Of a stretch of 64,000 nucleotides of DNA, positions 37,101 to 45,039 are shown piece after piece. Source of the stretch: Proteobacteria bacterium UBA7415 (GTDB lineage Bacteria; Pseudomonadota; Gammaproteobacteria; Arenicellales; Arenicellaceae). A program made the position numbers and the translations under genes. The notes below the pieces were generated by a model. That model did no database searches, was not told where the DNA came from, and saw only the letters and a program-made list of their open reading frames with translations. Every line of letters starts with the position of its first letter. Position 1 is the stretch's first letter. The stretch lies in assembly GCA_002470515.1 (NCBI GenBank), contig DKML01000020.1:225930-289929 (forward strand). Direction: 5' to 3'.

Positions 37101-37581
37101 GCTCAGAATGGTAGGCGTCTACCGTCGAGGTCTGTGCTGGATCATCACCAGCTAAGACCAATACGCCACCATGTTTTGAAGACCCCCAATAGTTAGCTTG
37201 ACGCATCGCATCTAAACTTTGGTCTAGACCGGGCCCCTTGCCATACCACATTGAGTAGACGCCGTCGTAATTGGCGTCGTTATGAAAATGAGTTTGCTGC
37301 GACCCCCAGATAGCCGTAGCAGCCATATGTTCATTAACGGCAGGCCAAAACTTAACATGGTGCTCTTTGGCTAGTTCTTCAGCGCGCCACATCTCTTGGT
37401 CCATAACCGTCATTGGCGAGCCACGGTATCCAGAAATAAAGCCAGCCGTGTTCAAGCCTGCGGCCATGTCTCGTCTTCGTTGAACCATGAGCACTCGCAC
37501 AAGTGCTTGCGAGCCAGTTAAATATATTCGCCCCGAATCAAAGGTGTATTTGTCCTGCAGGGTAACTACTTGTTGATTCAT
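34111..37581 (-). CDS. Fused indolepyruvate:ferredoxin oxidoreductase (2-oxoacid decarboxylating)
   Basis: This enzyme oxidatively decarboxylates aryl- or branched-chain 2-oxoacids to acyl-CoA, reducing ferredoxin. One 1156-residue chain holds the alpha and beta/gamma parts: an N-terminal domain with GFISGYRGSPMTVMD (~residue 47), CSGCPHNSS (~residue 427), and a TPP-binding block FNDAVAMTGGQPVDG. An Fe-S region follows (CEGCGDCSKKSNC, then CNKDYSCNNGFC), and then a C-terminal gamma domain (GVGGTGVITVGALIG and DQMGFAQKGGAV). The fused form occurs in aerobic proteobacteria. Its ATG overlaps the stop of the 2-hydroxyacid oxidase gene (ATGA), suggesting sequential steps. Confidence 0.93.
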   Translation of the reverse strand: MNQQVVTLQDKYTFDSGRIYLTGSQALVRVLMVQRRRDMAAGLNTAGFISGYRGSPMTVMDQEMWRAEELAKEHHVKFWPAVNEHMAATAIWGSQQTHFHNDANYDGVYSMWYGKGPGLDQSLDAMRQANYWGSSKHGGVLVLAGDDPAQTSTVDAYHSELLFEDLLMPVLYPADIQDVFDMALYGIALSRFSGAWVGYKLLPETIETAASINAAHDQIQIVTPEFKFPSDGVNSRVGDSWAFQEERLLRYKLPAAVAFARANKLNRVTHDSEMPKFGIAAMGKTWRDALQAIKDLGLSEANLSSMGVRILKVAMPFPVDRETYKEFAAGLSDILVIEDKREQIENALRDVCYHLPEAQRPSIVGRRDEAGLLMTENYGNLHTDRIARIIAARIQKLYVDVDLSGRLNVLDTQLARSQDREALALTRLPYFCSGCPHNSSTKVPEGSRAYGGVGCHFMAYWMDRDVGYATQMGGEGVPWIGQAPFVKTKHVFQQLGDGTYYHSGTLAIRSAVASGVNITYKILFNDAVAMTGGQPVDGPISVPQITNQMRGEGIERIAVVTDEPEKYSTDSNFAAGTTIHHREDLELVQREMREIEGVSILIYDQTCAAEKRRRRKRGTFPDPAKRMFINDRVCEGCGDCSKKSNCVAVLPTETEFGRKRKIDQSACNKDYSCNNGFCPSFVTVLGGDMRKGTAVEGASPDLFNLPEPVIANIPSGGTYGVLSGGVGGTGVITVGALIGMAAHIDKKGVSIVDQMGFAQKGGAVLTHTRIANKPDDINSARINAASADLVLGYDMLTIASDAVLDTFSKRRTTAVINTNKAITGDFTRDPDLQYPSDNVKDRLISVLDSEKTTYLNASDLAVKLLGNSIGANLLLLGFTWQKGLVPLSKTSIYQAIELNGVSPKWNQTAFEWGRCVAHDLDAVIEIANRNSGSQIEFPKTLEQLIEHRTTELTLYQDSKYAQRYLSMVDATKTAESSLDKKNELSMAVARYGYKLMAYKDEYEVGRLYSDPEFKRKLNAEFEGDFKLQFNLSPPSIAPKDKVSGLPKKMTFGPWVLPLFRVLSKLKLLRGTAFDVFGKSSERKMERQLIVDYEETIKTVCSSLNNDNYPLAVQIASLPEKIRGYGHVKEASVTEYHLQLEKMLDAYSKIISLQAGA

Positions 37582-38732
37582 AGATGGTTCCTTGCGATGT
37601 GGCGTTCGCTTATTTGATTAATTGATGTGACGCCTAACAGGCCCATGTCACGCTCAAGCTCTTCTTTTAATATGCCAAGCACCTTGCTTACACCTGCCTC
37701 GCCACCGGCCGCTAAACCGTAGATATAGGGTCTTGCAAAGGAGCAAGCGTCGGCTCCCATGGCCAGTGCTTTAATTATGTGTGTGCCTCTGCGAATTCCG
37801 CTGTCGGCAATGATTTCAATTTTGTCTCCCACAGCGTCGCGAATATTAGCGATTTGATGAATCGTCGGCATGACTCCATCTAATTGTCGGCCGCCATGGG
37901 TCGAGACAATAATGGCGCTGGCCCCTACATCGATGGCCTTTTTAGCGTCTTCAACCGAGAGAATGCCTTTTAGCGCTAGCGGGCCGTCCCAGTTGTTTCG
38001 GAACTCAGCGATATCGTTCCAGGTCACCGAAACGTCGAATAACGAGTGCGCCAACTCAAAAGTGTTCATGCCACCACCAAACGCATCAACTTTATGCGCA
38101 ATATTGGACATTTCGAAATCTTGATTTGAGGCAAGAAAGGGCAAAGACCAAGCAGGCTTAGCAGCAAACTGGAAAAAAGTAGATGGCTTGATCTTAGGAG
38201 GAAAGCTTAAGCCGCTGCGCAAATCTCGCTCTCTATTACCACCAATCGAACTATCTACCGTAATGCAGATGCTATTAAAGTTCGCCGCCTTAGCGCGCGA
38301 TAAAAACTCCAACGAGATGCCGCGATCTTTGAAAACATACACTTGGAACATCTTAGGGCCCTTAGTCACGGCACCAATCTCTTCAATGCTCGCTGTACCG
38401 AAGGTGGCGAGGGAATAGATAATGCCTAACTCATCTGCCGCTGTTGCCACACCAAACTCTTTGTCTTGATGATATAGGCGACTCGCACCGCTGGGCCCAC
38501 AGAAAAAGGGAAGGTCCATTTCCACGCCCAAAACCTTTGTTTTGGTGTTAATTGAACTGACATCAACGAGCGTTTCGGGAATCAGAGAATAATGATCAAA
38601 CGCGCTTACATTTTGGCGAAGGGTGATCTCATCTTCCGCACCGCCATCCATATATTCGAATATAGCGTGAGGCAGTTTTCGCTTCGCAATTTTTCGAAAA
38701 TCAGCTACGTTGTAACAATTTTTAATTGACAT
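37578..38732 (-). CDS. FMN-dependent alpha-hydroxyacid oxidase/dehydrogenase
   Basis: This flavoenzyme of the LldD/glycolate oxidase/mandelate dehydrogenase family oxidises an L-2-hydroxyacid to the 2-oxoacid. It is a 384-residue TIM barrel with the N-terminal FEYMDGGAEDEITLRQN, active-site Lys255 (LALKG), and the catalytic His279-Arg282 block STHGGRQLDG. The usual Asn before the His is Thr here. Its stop overlaps the start of the 2-oxoacid:ferredoxin oxidoreductase gene, so product and substrate of the two enzymes are likely the same 2-oxoacid. The hydroxyacid itself is not known. Confidence 0.92.
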   Translation of the reverse strand: MSIKNCYNVADFRKIAKRKLPHAIFEYMDGGAEDEITLRQNVSAFDHYSLIPETLVDVSSINTKTKVLGVEMDLPFFCGPSGASRLYHQDKEFGVATAADELGIIYSLATFGTASIEEIGAVTKGPKMFQVYVFKDRGISLEFLSRAKAANFNSICITVDSSIGGNRERDLRSGLSFPPKIKPSTFFQFAAKPAWSLPFLASNQDFEMSNIAHKVDAFGGGMNTFELAHSLFDVSVTWNDIAEFRNNWDGPLALKGILSVEDAKKAIDVGASAIIVSTHGGRQLDGVMPTIHQIANIRDAVGDKIEIIADSGIRRGTHIIKALAMGADACSFARPYIYGLAAGGEAGVSKVLGILKEELERDMGLLGVTSINQISERHIARNHL

Positions 38733-38766
38733 ATTTTTGCTCTTAGAAGGCTCTCTTTGGTTTGCT

Positions 38767-39915
38767 CTAGAAGGCAGATAAGCCGGTAAGTTGGCGGCCG
38801 ATGATCAGTTTTTGAACCTCGGTAGTGCCTTCGGTAAATGAAAACACTTTTACGGCGCGACTGTAGTACTCAACTGGGTATTCTTTAGTTATGCCGCTGC
38901 CGCCGTGAATTTGAACAGCATCAGCTACTATCTCGCAGGCGAGCTCAGTGCCATACCACTTTGACATTGCCGCTTGTAGCTGGGGATCTTCGCCGCGATC
39001 GATCATATCCAACGATTTTAGTGCCATTAATTTGCCTGCTTCTAGCTTCGTGCGCATTTCAGCTAACTTGGCTTGAATCAGCTGCTTGCCAGCAATTGCA
39101 GACCCGAATTGCTTGCGCTCACCAGCGAATGCCAAAGCCTCATCAAAGGCTGCTTGTGCAATGCCAAGCGACATAAGAGCGACAATAGGCCGTGAGGATG
39201 ATAAGAGCTTCATCATATGAGCCATCGCTTTAGGAGCAGGCACCATCACTCGGTGAGCGGGCACCTTGGTGTCCGAGAAAAATACTTGCGCAGTAGACTG
39301 ACTATTAAGGGCTGTTTTATTTAGATTGCTGGTTTCGTAGCCGTCATCACGCTCTACTAAAATCAAACCAAGCCCTTGGTCGTCATCGCCCTCTACGAAC
39401 CTGGCAAGCAGTAGAATAAAATCGGAATAGCCACCGCTGGATATCCATGTTTTCTCGCCATTGATAAGGTATACGTCTCCGGCTTTTTTCGCTTTGACTT
39501 GCAAAGATGCAACGTCAGAGCCGCCAGATGGTTCAGACATCCCTACACAACCCAAGATATCTCCTGCCATCATTTCGGGTAGATACTTGGATTTGATATT
39601 TTCAGGCGCGCCGGCCATCAACTTACTAGTGATACCCATGATCTGTGTGGTGATGCAAATATCGGGGGATGCTTTCGCCAGGTCATGCATCATCAAACCA
39701 TAACTGACAAGATCAAGTCCCATACCGCCATCAGCCTCGGAGACAAATCCGTTGACAATACCGAATGGGATAAGCTTTTTCTGCAATTCAACAGCGAGCT
39801 CTTTGTCGATATATTTGTCGCGATATTGATGAGCAATAGGCTTGATTTCAGCATCGAGAAATCGATTAAAACTATCGATGAGTAATTGTTGTTCTTCAGT
39901 GTAAGAGAAATTCAT
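38767..39915 (-). CDS. Acyl-CoA dehydrogenase
   Basis: This FAD enzyme introduces a 2,3-double bond into an acyl-CoA. The 382 residues show GCVGMSEPSGGSDVASL (~residue 127), INGEKTWISSGG, and the C-terminal HGGSGITKEYPVEYYSRAVK followed by FTEGTTEVQ with the catalytic Glu at the usual late position. It is the conventional type, in contrast to the acyl-CoA dehydrogenase at 46.8 kb. It is the third gene of the 43-31 kb operon. Confidence 0.94.
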   Translation of the reverse strand: MNFSYTEEQQLLIDSFNRFLDAEIKPIAHQYRDKYIDKELAVELQKKLIPFGIVNGFVSEADGGMGLDLVSYGLMMHDLAKASPDICITTQIMGITSKLMAGAPENIKSKYLPEMMAGDILGCVGMSEPSGGSDVASLQVKAKKAGDVYLINGEKTWISSGGYSDFILLLARFVEGDDDQGLGLILVERDDGYETSNLNKTALNSQSTAQVFFSDTKVPAHRVMVPAPKAMAHMMKLLSSSRPIVALMSLGIAQAAFDEALAFAGERKQFGSAIAGKQLIQAKLAEMRTKLEAGKLMALKSLDMIDRGEDPQLQAAMSKWYGTELACEIVADAVQIHGGSGITKEYPVEYYSRAVKVFSFTEGTTEVQKLIIGRQLTGLSAF

Positions 39916-40012
39916 AACGCGCCAGCTTGAGATTAGGGCTTAAGGTTACGAACTAAGTCTGTGTCTTGCCTATCATTTTTGGCAAACAGCCTGTCAAAGT
40001 TAGATATATCGC

Positions 40013-41695
40013 CTATAGACCCAATTTTTCAGTGACCGTATCGCGCATAACAAACTTTTGAATCTTACCAGTCACTGTCATGGGGAATTCATCAACAAAC
40101 TCAACATACCGGGGCTTTTTGAAATGGGCTATTTGGCCATCACAATAGGCTTTGATTTCATCTTCATTTAGTTGCTCACCGACAACTGTTTTGATCCACA
40201 CGCAAAGCTCCTCACCATACTTTTTATCTGGCACCCCAAACGCGGCAACTTCCATCACCTTGGGATGCGTGTACAGAAAGTCTTCTACTTCTTTGGGGTA
40301 AATATTCTCGCCGCCTCGAATCACCATGTCTTTAAGCCGACCAGTGATGTTGCCATAACCATTCTCGTCGATGACAGCTAGATCTCCTGTGTGCATCCAC
40401 TGCGCTGAATCAATTGTTTCAGCCGTTTTCTCGGGCTCATCCCAGTAGCCTTGCATCACAGAATATCCACGGGTCAAAAGCTCACCTTGCACGCCTCGAG
40501 GAACTATTCTGCCGTTTTCGTCAATGACCTTGACCTGCACATGCGGATGAACTTTGCCCACAGTGGAGATTCTTAGATCTATGCTATCGCTGGTACTGGA
40601 TTGAAAACTGACTGGGCTGGTTTCAGTCATGCCGTATGCAATGGTAACTTGGCTCATGTGCATATCAGTAATGACTCGCTTCATAACCTCTTCAGGGCAG
40701 GGTGAGCCTGCCATTATACCGCTGCGCAGTGATGACAAGTCGTAATCATTGAAGCTTGGCTCGGCTAGTTCAGCCACAAACATGGTTGGCACACCGTATA
40801 GCACTGTGCACTTTTCGGCTGCCACTGTTTGTAATGCGGTCACTGGGTCGAAACCTAGATCCGGCAACACCATGGTTGAGCCGTGCGTGATACACCCGAG
40901 GTTACCCATTACCATGCCAAAGCAATGATAGAGTGGAACTGGTATACAGATTCGATCCTTGCTTTCTAAGTTAATAGCTTCTCCAACAAAAAAACCATTG
41001 TTCAGAATATTAAAATGGCTAAGCGTTGCGCCCTTTGGAGATCCTGTTGTGCCGCTGGTGAATTGAATGTTAATTGGATCGTCCGGCGACAGCCTGGTTT
41101 GAATTTCGTCTAAAGCGATAATGTCATCATGAGAGGCCAGCTGGAGTACTTGATCAAAGCTATAGAATCCTTCACGACGTTCCCGTCCCGTCTGTATTAC
41201 AAACTTTAAGTGAGGGAGTCGTTTGGATGTTAGATTTCCAAGTTTGGAAGATGTAATCTCTGGCGCCAATGTTTCGATCATCTCGAGATAATTACTTGTT
41301 TTGAATTCATCCCAGAGCACTAGGCCCCGACATCCAGCCTTGTTGAGTGCAAACTCTAGTTCGGTCAGCCGATAGGCAGGGTTTATATTGACCAAAATTA
41401 GGCCGGCTTTGGCAGTAGCAAATTGGGTGATTACCCATTCAGCGCAATTGGGCGCCCATATCCCTACGCGATCGCCTGGAACCAAGCCAAGCCTTATCAA
41501 TGACGCAGCGAATTGCTTTGCTTTTTCCTCCAGTTGGAGATAGTTAAGTCGTATTCCTTGATGGTGAGACACTAGTGCTTCATTGTCAGCCCATTGTTCA
41601 CTGGCGTCACTTAGTGCCTCGCCAATGGTTTGGTAAATTAGAGGTTGATCGCTAACCCCATGAACATAGCTAAGTTGAGTAGTATTCAATTTCAC
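40013..41695 (-). CDS. Long/medium-chain acyl-CoA synthetase (AMP-forming)
   Basis: This ANL-superfamily ligase activates a carboxylic acid as its CoA thioester. The 560 residues carry the P-loop [16 protein letters not shown] (~residue 213), [11 protein letters not shown] (~residue 355), the ribose-binding [20 protein letters not shown] (~residue 438) and the C-terminal lysine motif TVTGKIQKF. It lies 13 bp after the MFS gene, which suggests that it activates an imported acid. Chain specificity is not decided. Confidence 0.92.
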   Translation of the reverse strand: MKLNTTQLSYVHGVSDQPLIYQTIGEALSDASEQWADNEALVSHHQGIRLNYLQLEEKAKQFAASLIRLGLVPGDRVGIWAPNCAEWVITQFATAKAGLILVNINPAYRLTELEFALNKAGCRGLVLWDEFKTSNYLEMIETLAPEITSSKLGNLTSKRLPHLKFVIQTGRERREGFYSFDQVLQLASHDDIIALDEIQTRLSPDDPINIQFTSGTTGSPKGATLSHFNILNNGFFVGEAINLESKDRICIPVPLYHCFGMVMGNLGCITHGSTMVLPDLGFDPVTALQTVAAEKCTVLYGVPTMFVAELAEPSFNDYDLSSLRSGIMAGSPCPEEVMKRVITDMHMSQVTIAYGMTETSPVSFQSSTSDSIDLRISTVGKVHPHVQVKVIDENGRIVPRGVQGELLTRGYSVMQGYWDEPEKTAETIDSAQWMHTGDLAVIDENGYGNITGRLKDMVIRGGENIYPKEVEDFLYTHPKVMEVAAFGVPDKKYGEELCVWIKTVVGEQLNEDEIKAYCDGQIAHFKKPRYVEFVDEFPMTVTGKIQKFVMRDTVTEKLGL

Positions 41696-41708
41696 CCCAT
41701 TGAAATGA

Positions 41709-42977
41709 TTAATCGACTATTTTTTCGCCGCTGCCAAAGAAAAGAAAAATACACGCGCCAACCAAGGATATCGCTGCTGTAACAATAAAAACATTGTCGT
41801 ACGACCCTGTTGAAGTCAATATATAACCCGCAATGGGCGCGCCTAACGCGCCAGCAAGAGTTCCAAATGTATTTACGGTGCCATACAAGATGTCAGCGAA
41901 TTTAGGCGTGATATCAAGACAATTAGGTACGATCGCTGCGAATGAAAAAGCCGTTATCCCTAAGGCGCAAAACATCAGTAAGGTGGCTATTTCTGGAGAG
42001 GTTGCGTCACGCATAAAAATCATCATGACGGCTCCTCCAATCAAACCGAAGCCAACCATTAGCTTGCGAGTGAGTGTGAGTGAAATTCCTTTCTTAATCA
42101 TGCTATCACCAACCCAACCTCCGACATTTAACATCAAGAACATGGATATCCAAGGGAATAGGGAATATATTCCTGCGCCTGAAATATTCAAACCATGCAC
42201 ATCTGCAAAATAGCTCGGCAGCCACGACAAAAAGATATAAAGAGTCCAAGAGGATGCGAAACCAGCCGTACAGAGTGCCCAGACTTGTTTTTTTGTAAGC
42301 AATTCTCTCCATGGGATATTCTTTGCCTTTTCGGTAACGCCACCTCCTGCCTCAATTAGAGCAACTTCTTTAGCACTAATCGTGGGGTGTGTCGCAGGTT
42401 GGTCGGTGACGAAAAAGTACCAAAATATGACCCAAATAAAACCGCTAGCACCAAACAAATAGAAAATTGCTGGCCAACCATAAGCGTTTATAATCCAGCC
42501 TCCCAAGAGCAGGGCCAATATGGTGCCCATGATCGCTCCGGAGGACAGAAATCCCATTGCTCTGGTCTGTTCATTTTTGGGAAACCAGCGGCCAACAATG
42601 CCCAATGAAGAAGGTGCCAAGCCAGCCTCGCCAACGCCCATCAAAAATCTCACTGCAAACAGAGCGGGAAGTGACAACATCGCGGCGGTTGGAGTTAGTA
42701 TGGTGAAAATTGACCAAAAAACCACAGCGGAACCCAACACCAGTTTACCTCCGTACCGATTAGCTAGGTAGCCACCGCCGATTTGCATCAGAAGGTAACC
42801 CCAAAAGAATGAGCTGAATACATAACCTTTTGTGGTATCGCTCCAACCGAACTCTTGTTGCATACTAATCGCGGCAAGAGAAATATTGACGCGATCTAAG
42901 TAACAGATGATGAAAGCTAAAAATGCTAACAATAGAAGTGTGTATCGTTTTTGCCAGAATGTCTTAGTCTCTGTCAT
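41709..42977 (-). CDS. MFS transporter, anion:cation symporter (ACS) type
   Basis: This is a 12-helix major facilitator. The loop 2-3 signature appears as [16 protein letters not shown] (~residue 72), and the TM1 region [23 protein letters not shown] is typical of the ACS family, which imports organic anions such as hexuronates, phthalates and hydroxyphenylacetates. I take the ATG giving MTETKTFWQ as start; a TTG five codons upstream is less likely. It is the first gene of the operon running to the acetoacetyl-CoA synthetase gene, so its substrate is probably the pathway's acid. Confidence 0.9.
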   Translation of the reverse strand: MTETKTFWQKRYTLLLLAFLAFIICYLDRVNISLAAISMQQEFGWSDTTKGYVFSSFFWGYLLMQIGGGYLANRYGGKLVLGSAVVFWSIFTILTPTAAMLSLPALFAVRFLMGVGEAGLAPSSLGIVGRWFPKNEQTRAMGFLSSGAIMGTILALLLGGWIINAYGWPAIFYLFGASGFIWVIFWYFFVTDQPATHPTISAKEVALIEAGGGVTEKAKNIPWRELLTKKQVWALCTAGFASSWTLYIFLSWLPSYFADVHGLNISGAGIYSLFPWISMFLMLNVGGWVGDSMIKKGISLTLTRKLMVGFGLIGGAVMMIFMRDATSPEIATLLMFCALGITAFSFAAIVPNCLDITPKFADILYGTVNTFGTLAGALGAPIAGYILTSTGSYDNVFIVTAAISLVGACIFLFFGSGEKIVD

Positions 42978-43001
42978 AGCTCTTCGTCTCAATTTTTAGC
43001 T

Positions 43002-43024
43002 GGTGTTTTATAAATTCTAACACC
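43002..43024. promoter_or_regulatory. Candidate operator: inverted repeat GGTGTT-N11-AACACC
   Basis: A perfect 6-bp inverted repeat with an 11-base AT-rich spacer lies between the divergent MFS and DUF2817 genes, 25 bp upstream of the MFS start. Its size and position suit a dimeric repressor or activator site. No regulator can be assigned to it. Confidence 0.35.
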
Positions 43025-43136
43025 GTTAATTTGTCAAATTGGGCACACCGTGCGTCTAAAAGCAAAGTGCGGAGGGTTCTTGCTTCGAATCTATTCAGCT
43101 TCAGTTACCATTAGCGATCATACTTGGAGAATGATT

Positions 43137-44228
43137 ATGTATAACGCCATCGACGATTTTTCAGATAGCTATAGTGAATCGCGTAAGAAGTTTCTATCAG
43201 CCATGGCTGGCAAGGGTGACGTGGTCTCGATACCTCATTCATTAAAGGGTCCAGATGGTGAAGATCTTTCCATGGATTTCGGTGTATTAGGCAAGCCAGA
43301 CGCAAAACTTGGACTAGTGTTAGTTTCTGGCACGCACGGCCCAGAAGGCCTATGTGGTTCGGGAGCGCAAACAGGGTTCCTTAACTCTGGGATGCTAGAC
43401 GACCTATCTGACATTAGAGTCATCATCTTACACGCGCATAACCCCTACGGATTTGCATGGTGGCGCCGGACTAATGAAGACAATATTGATCTAAATAGAA
43501 ATTACTATGACTTCTCTGTGCCGTTCACTCCCCACCCAGGCTATGACATATTGCGGCCTACCATGGTTCCTGATGAATGGGACCCGGAGGAGGTTGCTGC
43601 AGGTTTAGGAGTTTATGAGAAAGAACATGGCAAGGTAGGTTTATTAGCCGCGATGGTCAGCGGCCAGAGCCATGACCCTGGTGGATTGTTTTATCGTGGT
43701 TCAGGACCATCTTGGTCTAGGCTAACCGTTGAGGCAACGCTACCTGGATTATTAGCCGAACAAACTCATGTCGCGCTCATTGATTACCATACTGGCTTGG
43801 GGCCTTTTGGAGTGCCTTACATAGTGCATGGCTATGAAAAGGACACCATTGAGTTTCAGGCTTTTGAAACAGCTTTTGAAGGCGAAGCTCGTTCAACCAT
43901 GGACACCGAAAACTTAGACGAAGATTTACCGGCTTCTCCCGAAGGGCCTCTTGTTCTGTCTATGCAAGCTGTGCTGCCAAACAAACAAAACTACGCCGCG
44001 GTCATCGAGTATGGAACAGTACCACCAGAACAAGTATTTACAACATTAATGGAAGATAACTGGGTTCATGCTCACGGTAAACTCGACACAGAGCAGGGTC
44101 GAGCAGCAAAGGACAGAATGAAAGAGTGTTTTTATCCTAGCTCAGATAAATGGAAAGGGATGATTTGGGAACGCTCGGTTTGGTCGATTAACTGCGCAGT
44201 TAAATTGCTCAGAGATGAAACTGCCTGA
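43137..44228 (+). CDS. DUF2817 family M14-like zinc carboxypeptidase/deacylase
   Basis: This is a predicted zinc hydrolase of about 363 residues with an M14-like site. Zinc ligands are suggested by SGTHGPEG (His67, Glu70), the carboxypeptidase signature is in NEDNIDLNRNY (~residues 113-123), DYHTGLG supplies a later His, and VIEYGT a candidate catalytic Glu. It is related to succinylglutamate desuccinylase/aspartoacylase folds. The start is ATG at 43137, with GGAG 7 bases upstream; a longer frame from 43050 lacks a ribosome site. It is divergent from the MFS operon and could hydrolyse a conjugated (amide) form of the substrate, which is speculation. Confidence 0.82.
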   Translation: MYNAIDDFSDSYSESRKKFLSAMAGKGDVVSIPHSLKGPDGEDLSMDFGVLGKPDAKLGLVLVSGTHGPEGLCGSGAQTGFLNSGMLDDLSDIRVIILHAHNPYGFAWWRRTNEDNIDLNRNYYDFSVPFTPHPGYDILRPTMVPDEWDPEEVAAGLGVYEKEHGKVGLLAAMVSGQSHDPGGLFYRGSGPSWSRLTVEATLPGLLAEQTHVALIDYHTGLGPFGVPYIVHGYEKDTIEFQAFETAFEGEARSTMDTENLDEDLPASPEGPLVLSMQAVLPNKQNYAAVIEYGTVPPEQVFTTLMEDNWVHAHGKLDTEQGRAAKDRMKECFYPSSDKWKGMIWERSVWSINCAVKLLRDETA

Positions 44229-44561
44229 ATTAGTCTTGCTGAGATAAGCACGTTTGTAGGTAGGGGGCGAAAATTACTTTAATGGATTAACGACTGTGCG
44301 AGTTCTGCTCTAAATTGACGTTCTAGAGTATCGCGTATTGTCATTTAGCGTAGCGAAGAATCTAAAAACTCTAGTAGAGCCTTCTATCATGAATCAAAGA
44401 CCTACGCCTCTACATGCAAGGTTGCCAAGCCTTTGGAGCGTTACACAGTAATCACAATGACCGTGATGAGAATAGCGATGACGGCTGTCCAAATTAGATA
44501 GGGTATTCGTTTTCAGCTTCGGCTCTTTCGGATCAGAATAGGCTGCACAACCCAAAAGGTG
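44229..44561. other. Gene-free gap with possible gene remnant
   Basis: No intact gene is seen in this 333-bp gap. On the minus strand, at about 44448-44514, one frame encodes a strongly hydrophobic 20-residue stretch (IPYLIWTAVIAILITVIVIT) bounded by stop codons and without a start codon. Upstream, another frame reads SDPKEPKLK. A one-base frameshift would join them into a small membrane-anchored protein, so this may be a decayed gene. Confidence 0.4.
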
Positions 44562-44999
44562 TCAAACTCTACTTTCTATTAAGGAGCTATTTTTAAGTAG
44601 CAGGATTACCCTACCATCTTGATTGATTACTTTGCTTTCATACTGAACAATCCCTCTGTCGGCTAAGGACTTACTTCGTCGTTTAGCCATAGGTTGCTGC
44701 TCTACGTAGATAGTATCGTTGGCATAAAGTGGCTGCTCTAAGCGCATCTCGTCACAGCCTAGGCCACACACTGTTGCTGTTTGCTCCGTTATTGGGAATT
44801 CCAATTTGCGCCACAATGCCATGATGTGAATGCCAGAAGCGATTAAACCTCCAAACTCAGATTCTAAGCCAGCCTGAACATCGGTATGAATCGCGCGCGG
44901 ATCAAACTGCAAAGCAAAGTCGATAATTTCCTGTTCCCTAACGGTATAGCTCTCTGATTGAAATTCTTCCCCGATTTCAATGTCTTCATAAAAGCGCAT
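44562..44999 (-). CDS. MaoC-like acyl dehydratase/enoyl-CoA hydratase
   Basis: This is a 145-residue single hot-dog protein. The hydratase-2 catalytic pattern is present as ALQFDPRAIHTD (~residues 29-40), with Asp and His at the usual spacing, followed by FGGLIASGIHIMALW. It lies 40 bp downstream of the acyl-CoA ligase gene on the same strand and probably hydrates the corresponding enoyl-CoA. Fine specificity is unknown. Confidence 0.87.
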   Translation of the reverse strand: MRFYEDIEIGEEFQSESYTVREQEIIDFALQFDPRAIHTDVQAGLESEFGGLIASGIHIMALWRKLEFPITEQTATVCGLGCDEMRLEQPLYANDTIYVEQQPMAKRRSKSLADRGIVQYESKVINQDGRVILLLKNSSLIESRV

Positions 45000-45039
45000 G
45001 GCTATTCAAATTCAATAGGTTGAGTTAATTGAGGTCTCA

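Noticed and set aside
43050..43136. N-terminal extension of the DUF2817 protein
   Set aside because: The extra 29 codons look unlike the family and lack a ribosome site; a GGAG at proper spacing supports the ATG at 43137.
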